64,000 nucleotides of DNA from Bdellovibrio sp. 22V (GCF_030169785.1 NZ_CP125854.1:2418001-2482000); one strand, 5' to 3'. Counted from the first letter of the stretch, positions 35,255-44,146 are shown. The notes: generated from the letters alone by a model not told the origin. Made by a program: numbers and translations.

Positions 35255-35857
35255 CTACTTCTTGACCGACTCAATGGAAACGGCCATCGCTTCTGTATAG
35301 GTCGCTTCGATCTGATCACCGACTTTGATGTTCTTCATTACGTCAGGCTGGGGTATTTGCAGCACGACGATTTTTTGCGGGCCTTGCACAGTGACCTGCT
35401 GATTTTTCTGATCGACTTTGATGACATTGCCGCGGGCTTTGACCGTTTGTGAAGCTACGCCCGCAGGTTTTTCGCCTTTCTTAGCACGATCCATTTCCGA
35501 TTCTTCCGTGCGCATAAGAGGTTCGCCGCCGCCTTTTTTGAGTTCAAGCGCCAGAGACTCCATATAGCTCACGCGCAGAAGATCGCCTTTTTTGATTTTA
35601 TCAAAATTCTGAATTTCGTCCCCGGCGGTGACGGTCATCTCTTCGCCGCTTGCGGGTTTGAGTTTTAATTGTCGCTTCTTTTTATCGACAGACACGACTT
35701 TAGCTTCGACTTCCACCGCGTCGAAAGCCTCCATGGATTTTCCATCCGAGCTTGTTCCTACAACTCCGCTCGGAGGAGACACCACAGTGTCTTGCGCTTG
35801 AACTGCGGAAACGCCCAGCAAAGAAACGACCGAGGAAAACAACACGGCATATTTCAT
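35255..35857 (-). CDS. Exported protein with two OB-like repeats
   Basis: 200 residues with a signal peptide (MKYAVLFSSVVSLLGVSAVQA). Two similar units follow: EVEAKVVSVDKKKRQLKLKP with a GDEIQNFDKIKKGDLLRVSY part, and KARGNVIKVDQKNQQVTVQG with QPDVMKNIKVGDQIEATYTE. Both end in the Y-x-E-(S/A)-x-A pattern. The pattern suggests small beta-barrels of the OB type, as in some periplasmic metal- or stress-related proteins. No cysteines or histidine clusters are visible. Function unknown. Confidence 0.7.
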   Translation of the reverse strand: MKYAVLFSSVVSLLGVSAVQAQDTVVSPPSGVVGTSSDGKSMEAFDAVEVEAKVVSVDKKKRQLKLKPASGEEMTVTAGDEIQNFDKIKKGDLLRVSYMESLALELKKGGGEPLMRTEESEMDRAKKGEKPAGVASQTVKARGNVIKVDQKNQQVTVQGPQKIVVLQIPQPDVMKNIKVGDQIEATYTEAMAVSIESVKK

Positions 35858-36122
35858 ATCGAGTCCTTTTTAAGAGTAGTTGATAAAAATCTTCTCTTAC
35901 TGCAACAAACCTAGTTTAGGAGGTCAATGAGTCTGAGTTGAGATTGCGTCGCTACAAATTTCTTATACCAAAATGAGGACTTAGATAGAGCTACCTTCAA
36001 CAAATCCCTCTATTCCAACACGGAATCTCTCCCCCTTTTAGCAAAGAGTTCGTTTCGGCTTTTAGGTTTCGATCTCTTCCGTTACCGTGACTCCTCAACA
36101 ACCTACATCCAATGGAGGAAAA

Positions 36123-37076
36123 ATGCTTAAGTTCATTGCGCTCGCACTGACTGTATGGACTGTCGCCGGAGCAGCTACAAGCTGGGCCGAGACTGAAACG
36201 GAAAACACTCAGCCTTTCGTCGTCGCAGGTCCGCCGGCCACACTCACACCTCTGCATGACGATCCCACGACACCCGGATGGTCACCATGGCTCAACATTG
36301 GTGGCATCGGAACTTCCGATCCCGCGGCCTGCTCGCGCGACGGTTATAAAACCGATGTCTTCGTGAGAGGCACGGACAATGCTCTTTGGTATCGACACTG
36401 GAATGGTTTTTCGTGGTCTGCGTGGGTTTCATTGGGTGGCGTGCTGACGTCTTCTCCGGGAGTTGCGTGCTGGGGTCCGAACCGCATCGACGTCTTTGTG
36501 CGTGGAACTGACAATGCTCTCTGGCAAAGAACTTTCCGCCGTAGCTGGCAACCGTGGGTTTCTTTGGGCGGAACTCTTGCTTCCGGTCCCGGAGTTTCTT
36601 CATGGGCGCACGGACGCCTTGATGTGTTCGTCAGAGGCACCGACAATGCTCTATGGCACAAGTGGTTCACACGTGGCTCATGGTCCGGCTGGGAATCTTT
36701 GGGAGGCACTTTCAAGGATGATCCTGCGGCTGTGTCTTGGGGTAACAATCGCATCGACGTTTTTGTTCGAGGCGGTGACAATGCTCTTTGGCACAAATGG
36801 TGGAATGGCTCGTGGTCAGGATGGGAGTCTTTGGGTGGTATTCTGACTTCATCTCCTGACGCCGCTTCGTGGTCTAATGGCCGACTGGATGTTTTCGGTC
36901 GCGGCACTGACAATGCTCTTTGGCATAAATGGTTCCAGGGCTCATGGTCCGCTTGGGAATCTTTAGGCGGCACCTTGACGTCGGGACCTGGCGCGACTTC
37001 TTCGGCTCCAGGTCGATTGATGGTCTTTGTTCTTGGAACAGACTTCCGCGTTTATTTCCGCGCGTATCGTAACTAA
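36123..37076 (+). CDS. Exported PLL-like (DUF346) lectin with six repeats
   Basis: 317 residues. A signal peptide (MLKFIALALTVWTVAGAATSWA) is followed from about residue 60 by six repeats of 45-49 residues, each with a W-x-x-W-x-S/N-L/I-G-G start and a core V-R-G-T-D-N-A-L-W. The first repeat has GWSPWLNIGG and the last WSAWESLGG. These are the marks of the Photorhabdus luminescens lectin (PLL)/DUF346 beta-propeller family, which binds fucose and related sugars. PLL has seven blades; only six units are seen here. The start is preceded by GGAGG. The sugar bound, and whether it is secreted, is unknown. Confidence 0.88.
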   Translation: MLKFIALALTVWTVAGAATSWAETETENTQPFVVAGPPATLTPLHDDPTTPGWSPWLNIGGIGTSDPAACSRDGYKTDVFVRGTDNALWYRHWNGFSWSAWVSLGGVLTSSPGVACWGPNRIDVFVRGTDNALWQRTFRRSWQPWVSLGGTLASGPGVSSWAHGRLDVFVRGTDNALWHKWFTRGSWSGWESLGGTFKDDPAAVSWGNNRIDVFVRGGDNALWHKWWNGSWSGWESLGGILTSSPDAASWSNGRLDVFGRGTDNALWHKWFQGSWSAWESLGGTLTSGPGATSSAPGRLMVFVLGTDFRVYFRAYRN

Positions 37077-37088
37077 CGCGAGTTCAAT

Positions 37089-37118
37089 AAAAAAGGCCGC
37101 CTTGCCGTGGCCTTTTTT
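37089..37118. terminator. Intrinsic terminator after the lectin gene
   Basis: AAAAAAGGCC (37089-37098) and GGCCTTTTTT (37109-37118) form a stem with a ten-base loop and a U-run on both strands. It lies 12 bases past the lectin gene and touches the end of the next gene on the other strand. Confidence 0.9.
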
Positions 37119-37539
37119 ATGCTGGTGCACTGAGGAGCTCTTTCACGCGAAGACGTAATTCTTGATAAATGGAAGAATCGCCGACCATTTCAATATTCAC
37201 TTCATAATCGACCGGAACACAGAGAAGTTCTTTGACGGGTTCACTCATTCCCACGATGTTTTTACGGCGCAGAGGCTCTTTAAAAACACTTTCAAGAGCT
37301 TTTGCCTGATCGCTGGTATAGAGAATCAAAGCGCGGAAGTCTTGAGCTGCTGGAGAAGGAGGATTCTGTAAAGCCTGAAGGATCGCCGTGAACTGCAGGG
37401 CCTCTAACGTTTGTTCCGCGACCGCAATTCCCGAGCGCAGAGCTAGAACATGATCGTCGGAAGTAATACAGTGAACCCAAGCACCCGCTTTGGATTCTGA
37501 ATCAAGCTCAGCATAGAAGTAGATCTTGAAAACCGTCAC
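37117..37539 (-). CDS. Unknown protein, possibly RNase H-like fold
   Basis: 140 residues. No signal peptide or membrane helix. The N-terminal 95 residues have the alternating pattern of an RNase H-like fold: KIYFYAELDSESKAGAWVHC, VAEQTLEALQFTAILQAL and RALILYTSDQAKALESVF. The catalytic carboxylate of RNase HI in the first strand is replaced, so activity is doubtful. The C-terminal part (DYEVNIEMVGDSSIYQELRL) is a helix-strand tail. Shares the lectin's terminator region. Fold call is tentative. Confidence 0.6.
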   Translation of the reverse strand: MTVFKIYFYAELDSESKAGAWVHCITSDDHVLALRSGIAVAEQTLEALQFTAILQALQNPPSPAAQDFRALILYTSDQAKALESVFKEPLRRKNIVGMSEPVKELLCVPVDYEVNIEMVGDSSIYQELRLRVKELLSAPA

Positions 37540-37606
37540 TCAACCGATTGTAAACACCCCCATGTCTACAATCAAGTTTTAGTTTGTAGCCGGATAAATA
37601 TTTTTC

Positions 37607-38266
37607 TTAGAGCACCGCTAACACTCTTAAAAAACTATGACGCGCCTTAGAGTCCAGCTTCATCGCATTCTCGTGAATTTTTATGGCAGCCCAACACGTC
37701 TCCTCGTCATCTTTGATCAAATAATTGTGCAAAATTTCAGCAAGTTTGAATTGCTCTTCCGGGCCATTCACGCTGACAACCTGAAGCAAGCCTTCTTGAA
37801 ATTCTTTTTGAATGTTTTGGTTGTCGAGGGGCTCGGCGCGCTGGATGGATTGTTTTGCCGCGGTCAGAGAAAGAGCGATCCACGTTCTGGCGCTCTTTTC
37901 GCCGATTTGGGCAAAAGCTTGCGTGATATCTTTTTGTGATGTGCCTCCGCGAATGTAGGACACGCAAAGTTCCGGCGAACTCTTGGCCATAGCGATGCGA
38001 ATCTGATTCCAGGTATCGAGTTCTTGAGGAGACAGCCAATACAAACCATTGTGCGCACTTCGCGAAACAAAGGCGGCCACCTCAGACGCCGGCATGCGCG
38101 ACAGCTTTGCTTTCACCACTGGATCTGCGAAAAATTCTTTTTCCAGTTGCACCGCTATTTGGTCCAGGCTGTTTTTTTTAGCCGACGTCACATAAAAAAG
38201 ACCCATCACCAGGGCGCCTAAAGTCACTCCTAAGGCGGCTTTCGCTATATTCTCTTTAGCACTCAT
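37607..38266 (-). CDS. Membrane-anchored helical protein of unknown function
   Basis: 219 residues. One N-terminal membrane segment (ALGVTLGALVMGLFYVT) is followed by a helical domain with a regular pattern of Ala, Leu and charged residues (DQIAVQLEKEFFADPVVKAK, then ARTWIALSLTAAKQSIQRAE). The ATG at 38266 follows AGAGG. The domain probably lies in the periplasm. I do not recognise the family. Confidence 0.65.
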   Translation of the reverse strand: MSAKENIAKAALGVTLGALVMGLFYVTSAKKNSLDQIAVQLEKEFFADPVVKAKLSRMPASEVAAFVSRSAHNGLYWLSPQELDTWNQIRIAMAKSSPELCVSYIRGGTSQKDITQAFAQIGEKSARTWIALSLTAAKQSIQRAEPLDNQNIQKEFQEGLLQVVSVNGPEEQFKLAEILHNYLIKDDEETCWAAIKIHENAMKLDSKARHSFLRVLAVL

Positions 38267-38418
38267 ACACACCTCTTAGATAAGACTAGGGAAGCTCGTT
38301 AAAGAGTTAAAGCTTTTTAAGTTTTATAAATTAAAAATGACGAGAGTCGGTCCGGCTTATGATATCTGACACAGTGGCCGCGCTGCTAAAACTTGTTATA
38401 ATATTCTTGGAGGCTTTT

Positions 38419-38649
38419 ATGGATAAAAGCAAAATTCCAAAATCCACTGTCAACGAAAGCAAACGTTTTGATTTCGGCGGACGCGCTTCTGAAAGAAAAG
38501 CGCGGGCTTCAGGTTATACAAACAAAGAAGGCAAGGCTGTCGATCTGGCGAAAAAAGATGTTCCTGGTACTCCGACGGGAGCACTGACGGATATTGGAGC
38601 TGGCCGCTCTTCCGCCGTGCGCCCTTCAGAAAAAAAGAACCGACATTAA
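38419..38649 (+). CDS. Small basic protein of unknown function
   Basis: 76 residues, rich in Lys, Arg, Gly and Ser, without signal peptide or membrane helix (DFGGRASERKARASGYTNKE, AGRSSAVRPSEKKNRH). I chose the ATG at 38419 because GGAGG precedes it. Such short disordered basic chains are often nucleic-acid or ribosome associated, but that is a guess. Confidence 0.6.
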   Translation: MDKSKIPKSTVNESKRFDFGGRASERKARASGYTNKEGKAVDLAKKDVPGTPTGALTDIGAGRSSAVRPSEKKNRH

Positions 38650-39023
38650 AGAAGCTCTTGCGGAACCTGACTGATAATGGCGCCGACAAAGAGGGGGCGC
38701 CATTGCTGTTCGCGCAGCCCGAGCATAATATCAAAACGGTCGCCGACACGCAGACGTTGGCAAATCTCTTTATTGAGAGCCAACACTCCCAAGCTTTCGC
38801 CGCTATCCCGCGCCAGCGTCACGGTCTGCCCGGAAACTTTTGTTACAAGCACCATCCCCCGATACATTCGTTCGTATTTCTTTTCCGCCGAAGCCGGCTT
38901 GCGCAAACTCAATTCCTCTTTTTCTATTAACGAAAAAAGCTGGAGCAAAATATCTTTGCGGAAGTTTTCTTTTTTAAAAAAATCGTTCATTTGCAGGGAA
39001 TTATTTTCTGAACACTGAAACAT
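38646..39023 (-). CDS. Small protein of unknown function
   Basis: 125 residues; ATG at 39023 with GGAG 6 bases upstream. The first 55 residues are charged and helical (LLQLFSLIEKEELSLRKPAS), the rest is beta-like (RMYRGMVLVTKVSGQTVTLA, VGDRFDIMLGL). The beta part could be a small PilZ- or OB-like barrel. Overlaps the 3' end of the small basic gene by 4 bases. Confidence 0.6.
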   Translation of the reverse strand: MFQCSENNSLQMNDFFKKENFRKDILLQLFSLIEKEELSLRKPASAEKKYERMYRGMVLVTKVSGQTVTLARDSGESLGVLALNKEICQRLRVGDRFDIMLGLREQQWRPLFVGAIISQVPQELL

Positions 39024-39103
39024 GGGGCACTCCTTTTTTTTAAAAAAATCAGAAGTGCAATAAGAGGTCTCAAACTTATGGAAAATGAAGGCGCTCAGAA
39101 ATC

Positions 39104-39748
39104 TTAAGAATCCGAATCACGAATAAAACAGTTTTGCCATTCGGGATGTTTAAAAAGTTTTCGCAACGCCTGAGCCAGCTTTGTTTTACCGGGCTCTGTG
39201 TGCGGCCAGCTCGACGCCCCACTCGGATGCGGAAGGGCAATCACTTCCACGTCCTCACCGTGGAATCGCGCTTTCAGCGGTTTCCCGACGACGTCATTCA
39301 GTGTGCTCTTCTTAGAAAAGACTTCGGGACCTAAGACTTCAGAAATAGCCAGACGACCCACGGCTATGACCAGTTTCGGTTTCAAAATACCTATCTCTTT
39401 TTGCAGATGGCGCCGACATTGCGCAATCTCTGCGGCTGACGGTTCACGATCGCCATGTCCGCTGGGTGATTTGCCGGGAAAACACCGTGCGACAGCGCCA
39501 ATGTAGACGCGCTCTCGCACGTCTTCTTCGGTAACGCCTCCCTGAGCCAACCACTTGAACAAAGTCTTTCCCGCAGTGTAAGCCCACGGTTTTGCAAAAC
39601 GCGCTTCATGAGGACCGGGTGCTTGACCAATAAGAAATACCGCCGAGTCCACGGGCGCGCCATGCACAGGGCTTCCGCACATCTGCGGGCAAGAGCGGCA
39701 CTCTCGAATCTGTTTTTGAATACTCGCAAGCTTTCTTACTTTCGACAT
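39104..39748 (-). CDS. Uracil-DNA glycosylase family protein (family 4/5 type)
   Basis: 214 residues. The N-terminus has CRSCPQMC (C17, C20, C24) as iron-sulfur ligands. The motif VFLIGQAPGPHEARFAKPWA is like the water-activating and uracil-pocket loops of iron-sulfur uracil-DNA glycosylases, and IALPHPSGASSW is the DNA-binding loop. VYIGAVARCFPGKSPSGHGD is the further conserved cysteine loop. The usual glutamate or aspartate in GEAPG is Gln here. The ATG at 39748 has no strong ribosome binding site; an upstream Met exists. It should remove uracil from DNA. Confidence 0.85.
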   Translation of the reverse strand: MSKVRKLASIQKQIRECRSCPQMCGSPVHGAPVDSAVFLIGQAPGPHEARFAKPWAYTAGKTLFKWLAQGGVTEEDVRERVYIGAVARCFPGKSPSGHGDREPSAAEIAQCRRHLQKEIGILKPKLVIAVGRLAISEVLGPEVFSKKSTLNDVVGKPLKARFHGEDVEVIALPHPSGASSWPHTEPGKTKLAQALRKLFKHPEWQNCFIRDSDS

Positions 39749-39897
39749 TTTTCTACTATAAGATATTTTTGTGTTTTGAAAAACCCTGGACGGAAAGACA
39801 GTTCCCATTCATGCATTCGCACATCCCGTCTTTAAGATATTAGCCCTTGCTGCGAGCTTTTCCTAAGATAACGACTCCACTCATATTTGGAGGAAAG

Positions 39898-40491
39898 ATG
39901 GCACAACTCTCAGAGAAAAAAGTCGCAATACTCGCCACCGACGGTTTTGAAAAAGCGGAGCTTTTGGATCCGAAAAAAGCTCTTGAACAAGCAGGCGCTG
40001 AAGTGACCGTGATTTCGTTAAAGTCGGGGCAAATTAAATCTTGGTCGGAAGGCAACTGGAGTGATCCTATTCAGGTGGATCTCACGTTGGATAAAGCTCG
40101 CCCGGAAAATTTCGATGCACTGATGTTACCAGGAGGCGTGATCAACCCGGATAAACTTCGTATGGAGCCCAAGGCCGTCGAATTTGTTCGTTCTTTTGTG
40201 GATTCAGGAAAACCCATCGCCGCTATCTGCCATGGGCCGCAAACTCTTATTAATGCCGAAGGCGTGGAAGGTCGACGCATGACATCTTGGCCGTCGCTGC
40301 GTGCAGATCTTGAAAACGCCGGCGCCGAGTGGGTGGATGAAGAAGTCGTCACCGATCAAGGCCTGGTCACAAGCCGAAAGCCCGCAGACATCCCCGCCTT
40401 TAATCGCAAAATGATTGAAGAGTTCGCCGAAGGACGTCATCAAACTCCGCAAAGCAAAGCGGCGCGCGCTGAACAACGACCTCGTCACTAG
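39898..40491 (+). CDS. DJ-1/PfpI family protein
   Basis: 197 residues. The fold is class-I glutamine amidotransferase-like: KVAILATDGFEKAELLDPKK, then DALMLPGGVINPDK with the catalytic cysteine in PIAAICHGPQTLINAEGV, next to a histidine. Family members are deglycases, chaperones or proteases, and the true activity is debated. The ATG follows GGAGG. Convergent with nothing on its right; it has its own terminator. Confidence 0.92.
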   Translation: MAQLSEKKVAILATDGFEKAELLDPKKALEQAGAEVTVISLKSGQIKSWSEGNWSDPIQVDLTLDKARPENFDALMLPGGVINPDKLRMEPKAVEFVRSFVDSGKPIAAICHGPQTLINAEGVEGRRMTSWPSLRADLENAGAEWVDEEVVTDQGLVTSRKPADIPAFNRKMIEEFAEGRHQTPQSKAARAEQRPRH

Positions 40492-40524
40492 AAAAAAAGC
40501 CCGCACTAGCGGGCTTTTCTTATT
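40492..40524 (+). terminator. Intrinsic terminator after the PfpI gene
   Basis: AAAAGCCCGC (40495-40504) and GCGGGCTTTT (40509-40518) form a perfect stem with a four-base loop and a T-rich tail. Confidence 0.9.
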
Positions 40525-40586
40525 TCCTTCTAGAGAAATGAATTTGACAAAGATATGATTTCAGAAAAGATTTTATCGATCTTTTC

Positions 40587-40593
40587 GAGGAGG
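40587..40593 (+). promoter_or_regulatory. Strong ribosome binding site fixing a TTG start
   Basis: GAGGAGG lies 6 bases before the TTG at 40600, whereas the ATG at 40555 has no such site. Confidence 0.7.
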
Positions 40594-40599
40594 ATATCT

Positions 40600-41487
40600 T
40601 TGGCGTTTCGATGGTTAGGAAAATCAGCAGATGGTAAAACCGTCACCCTTCATAAACTTGAAGGCTGCCCCGTGACTCCCCCAACTTATTCCGTTCCCGC
40701 TTGGATCGAAATGAACGCAGACATCGTGCGCACGGGAATCGTTTTGGACGTGGAAACGACAGGCCTGAATCAAGCCGAAGATGCCATCATCGAAATCGGT
40801 ATCAGACAGTTTCTTTTCAATCGCAACACCGGCGAAATTCTGGGCTTAGGAAAATCTTACTCGAGTTTTCAAGATCCGGGTCGTTCCATCTCTGCAGAGA
40901 TCACAGAGTTGACGGGAATCACGAACGAAATGGTCGAAGGTCAACAGATTGATTGGACTGCCGTCCACTCTCTTTTTGAAGAAGCCAGCGTGGTGATCGC
41001 ACACAATGCACGTTTCGATCGTCCCTTTATTGATCGCAAGGCGAAAATTTCCAGCGAGAAAATCTGGGCATGCACTGTAAAACAAATTTCTTGGAGCGAC
41101 AAAGGTTTCACGAGTTCCAAGCTTGAACTTCTGAATATCTATCATGGCTTTTTTACGGACTCACATCGCGCGATCAACGACGTCGATGCTCTTCTTTATC
41201 TAATTAGTCTTCCGGATGCGGAAACACAAAAGCCTTATTTATTCGAGTTGTTAAATAACGCCCGCCGAACAATGACACAAGTTATTGCGAGTGCCGCTCC
41301 GTTTGAATCAAAAGATCATTTAAAAAGCCGCGGCTATAGCTGGGACAGCACCAATCGCTTCTGGGCGAAAACGATTTTTAAAGACGACGTTCACGGCGAA
41401 TTAAAGTGGCTTGAGGAAACTGTTTATTGCGGGCCTTTTGGGGGCCTTACCCGCGATATAGCATTAAACGACGCATTTAAAACTTAG
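40600..41487 (+). CDS. DEDDh exonuclease (DnaQ-like) with extra C-terminal domain
   Basis: 295 residues. The exonuclease part has all acidic and histidine residues: GIVLDVETTGLNQAEDAII, ELTGITNEMVEGQQ, VVIAHNARFDRPFI and DSHRAINDVDALLYLISL, matching the DnaQ epsilon-like 3'-5' exonucleases. The N-terminal 50 residues and the last 65 (LKSRGYSWDSTNRFWAKTIF) are extra; the C-terminal piece looks like a small DNA-binding domain of unknown type. I chose the TTG at 40600 because of the strong GAGGAGG. It could be a repair nuclease rather than the replicative epsilon subunit. Confidence 0.88.
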   Translation: MAFRWLGKSADGKTVTLHKLEGCPVTPPTYSVPAWIEMNADIVRTGIVLDVETTGLNQAEDAIIEIGIRQFLFNRNTGEILGLGKSYSSFQDPGRSISAEITELTGITNEMVEGQQIDWTAVHSLFEEASVVIAHNARFDRPFIDRKAKISSEKIWACTVKQISWSDKGFTSSKLELLNIYHGFFTDSHRAINDVDALLYLISLPDAETQKPYLFELLNNARRTMTQVIASAAPFESKDHLKSRGYSWDSTNRFWAKTIFKDDVHGELKWLEETVYCGPFGGLTRDIALNDAFKT

Positions 41488-41513
41488 AAGATCAAAATAA
41501 ATTTTATTCAAAC

Positions 41514-41538
41514 AAAAGCGCTGACATCAGCGCTTTTT
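41514..41538 (+). terminator. Intrinsic terminator before lon
   Basis: AAAAGCGCTGA (41514-41524) and TCAGCGCTTTT (41527-41537) form an 11-base stem with a two-base loop and a T run. It ends the exonuclease gene 86 bases before lon. Confidence 0.85.
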
Positions 41539-41623
41539 GTTTTTGCAGACTTGACGAATCTCACCGGGGACTCATGTTTACTATAATCCCCCGCCCTTTA
41601 TTCGGGGAAAAAGTGAGGTACAC

Positions 41624-43996
41624 ATGTCTTACGTCTCTGGTTTTGTCCCAGTGATTCCTCTCAAGAACTCAGTTTTGTTTCCTGACATTAGTATGCCCTT
41701 ACGAGTCGGAAGAGAACGAAGCATCTCTGCGTTGCAGAAAGCCTTGCGAGAAACCCAGTGGATTGTGTTGTTAACACAAAAAAATCCTCAAGCGACGGTA
41801 GAAAAATTTGAAGATCTTTATCAAATAGGAACACTTGCTAAAGTCGAGTCGTTCCGAATGGATGAAGATGGAAGTTACAGTATTTTTGTCAAAGCACGCC
41901 AGCGTGTGCAGGTGGTGCAACACAAAATTACGGATGGTTTTTTCGAAGTGCAAACGGAAGCCTTGGAAGATCGCGGTTATCTGGATAAGAAAACCGAGGA
42001 AGCTCTTTTGGAAAGTCTGCACGAACTTGCGGAAGATCTGTTGGATCAACTTCCCGGCAATACGAAACAAGTCAAAGATGTTCTGAATGAAATTGAGGAT
42101 TTGCAAACGCTTGTAAATATGTGCGCGGCTTATGCGGATATTTCCCCGATTGAAAAGCAGGAGCTTTTGGAAACTGTCGTTCTAAAAGATCGTGCTTTGA
42201 AATTATTGGATCGCCTGCAAGATCTTAAAGAACGATTGAAAATTCAAAAAGGCATTCGCGATAAACTCAACGAGTCCTTCCAGCAAACGCAAAAAGAAAG
42301 TATTTTGCGCGAGCAAATGCGCGTGATCCGCGAAGAGCTTGGCGAAGGAGAAGGCGAAGATCTTTTCAAAAAATTCAAGGACCGCATCGACAAGGCCGGA
42401 ATGCCGCAAGAAGCTTTGGATTTAGCACGCACACAGCTAAAACGTCTTGAGACAATCAATGCCGCTTCTCCTGAATATCAGATGATTCGCACGCATCTAG
42501 AATTGATGCTGGATCTGCCGTGGTCTAAATCTTCCGCGCAAAAAGAAATCGATTTGGATGCTGCGGAAAGAATTTTGAATGAAGACCACTATGGACTTGA
42601 GAAGATCAAAAAACGCATTCTGCAGCATTTAGCGGTGATGAAACTGCGTAAAAGCCATCAGGGTTCGATCCTGCTCTTCATTGGCCCCCCTGGGGTTGGC
42701 AAAACATCTTTAGGAAAAAGTATTGCGCGCGCCTTGGGTAAAAAATATGTGCGCGTGAGCTTAGGCGGCGTTCGTGATGACGCGGAAATTCGCGGGCATC
42801 GCAGAACATACATCGGCGCTTTGCCCGGACGTATTATTGCGGGAATAAAAAAGGCGGGAGAAAACGATCCGGTCTTTGTGCTCGACGAGATCGATAAACT
42901 GACACGCGGTTTTGGCGGAGACCCCGCCTCGGCGATGCTGGAAGTCTTGGACCCTGAGCAAAACAACTCGTTCCAAGACCATTATTTGGATACGCCGTTT
43001 GATCTTTCAAAAGTGTTCTTTATTGCCACAGCCAACTCTCTGGAAGGCATTCCACTGCCTTTGCTCGACCGTATGGAGGTCGTCGATTTAAGTGGTTACA
43101 CTTTGGATGAGAAAAAACAAATCGCGCAGAAATATCTTTGGCCTAAACAGCTTAAAGAACACGGTTTAGACGAAAAATCTTTAAGTATTACGGATGAAGC
43201 GTTAACGGCGCTTCTCACGCACTACACTCGCGAAGCCGGCGTTCGCGATTTGCAAAGAAAGATTGCGACGATCTGTAAGTTCATGAGTTTAAAGCTTGTG
43301 AAGATAGACGGACAAGGTTTGGTCGTGACTGAAAAAGACCTGGAAGAAATTTTAGGCGCTGAACGCTTTCAGTCCGATATGATCGAAAGCCTTTTGCCTC
43401 CGGGAGTTGTCACGGGCCTTGCCTGGACGCCTGTGGGTGGCGACATCCTTTTTGTCGAGTCGGCGCAAATGAACGGTACCGGCCAATTGCTCTTGACGGG
43501 ACAACTGGGCGAAGTGATGCAAGAATCCGCGAAGATTGCGTTGAGTTTGTTGAAGTCACGTCTGCCGCTGTACGATCCTCTTTTGGATTTCAGCAAAAAA
43601 GACGTGCATGTTCACGTCCCCGCTGGAGCCATTCCTAAAGACGGTCCTTCTGCAGGCGTGACGATGCTCGCATCGATGGCCTCTCTGTTCTTGAATAAGT
43701 CCGTGAGTCCTAAGATTGCGATGACCGGTGAAATTTCCCTGCGCGGCACCGTTTTGCCTGTGGGTGGAATTAAAGAAAAAGTCATCGCGGCCCATCGCGC
43801 CGGCGTTCGTGAGATCATCTTGTGCCGTAAAAACGAAAGAGATCTTAAGGAGATTCCGGCAGAGGTTCGTAAGGACATTCATTTTCACCTCGTAGATAAC
43901 GTGAATGAAGTTCTTAAACTCACAGTGGGTATCGAGCTGCCAAAATGGAATCAATCCTCGATCAATCCAGGAACTCCCTTGCTTCCCGCAGGGTGA
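41624..43996 (+). CDS. lon: ATP-dependent protease Lon
   Basis: 790 residues. Degrades misfolded and regulatory proteins. The N-terminal LON domain (VPVIPLKNSVLFPDISMPLR) and coiled coil are followed by an AAA+ domain with LLFIGPPGVGKTSLGKSIA and FVLDEIDKLTRGFGGDPASA, then the protease domain with the catalytic serine in VPAGAIPKDGPSAGVTMLAS and the lysine in PVGGIKEKVIAAHRAG. Length is normal. A possible heat-shock promoter was not identified. Followed 30-73 bases later by an inverted repeat. Confidence 0.98.
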   Translation: MSYVSGFVPVIPLKNSVLFPDISMPLRVGRERSISALQKALRETQWIVLLTQKNPQATVEKFEDLYQIGTLAKVESFRMDEDGSYSIFVKARQRVQVVQHKITDGFFEVQTEALEDRGYLDKKTEEALLESLHELAEDLLDQLPGNTKQVKDVLNEIEDLQTLVNMCAAYADISPIEKQELLETVVLKDRALKLLDRLQDLKERLKIQKGIRDKLNESFQQTQKESILREQMRVIREELGEGEGEDLFKKFKDRIDKAGMPQEALDLARTQLKRLETINAASPEYQMIRTHLELMLDLPWSKSSAQKEIDLDAAERILNEDHYGLEKIKKRILQHLAVMKLRKSHQGSILLFIGPPGVGKTSLGKSIARALGKKYVRVSLGGVRDDAEIRGHRRTYIGALPGRIIAGIKKAGENDPVFVLDEIDKLTRGFGGDPASAMLEVLDPEQNNSFQDHYLDTPFDLSKVFFIATANSLEGIPLPLLDRMEVVDLSGYTLDEKKQIAQKYLWPKQLKEHGLDEKSLSITDEALTALLTHYTREAGVRDLQRKIATICKFMSLKLVKIDGQGLVVTEKDLEEILGAERFQSDMIESLLPPGVVTGLAWTPVGGDILFVESAQMNGTGQLLLTGQLGEVMQESAKIALSLLKSRLPLYDPLLDFSKKDVHVHVPAGAIPKDGPSAGVTMLASMASLFLNKSVSPKIAMTGEISLRGTVLPVGGIKEKVIAAHRAGVREIILCRKNERDLKEIPAEVRKDIHFHLVDNVNEVLKLTVGIELPKWNQSSINPGTPLLPAG

Positions 43997-44025
43997 GTTC
44001 TCATTTTGAGACAGAGTTTCCCGGG

Positions 44026-44069
44026 ATTCTTTAACACTGTTAGCGGAGACTTTACAGGTGTTAAAGAAT
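44026..44069 (+). repeat. Inverted repeat between lon and the PilZ gene
   Basis: ATTCTTTAACAC (44026-44037) and GTGTTAAAGAAT (44058-44069) are exact complements with a 20-base spacer. No T tract follows, so it is more like an operator or RNA leader structure than a terminator. It lies 78 bases before the start at 44147. Confidence 0.6.
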
Positions 44070-44146
44070 TTCCGCCCGAACTCGCTCCTGGCTCGCTGTT
44101 TTCTTGGCTCCGTCCTTGCTTTAGAGACTCGCAAGGGAGGATCTTG

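Noticed and set aside
36123-37076. CRISPR-like repeats
   Set aside because: The repeats are in frame, about 140 bases apart and code for protein blades; there are no unique spacers or cas genes.
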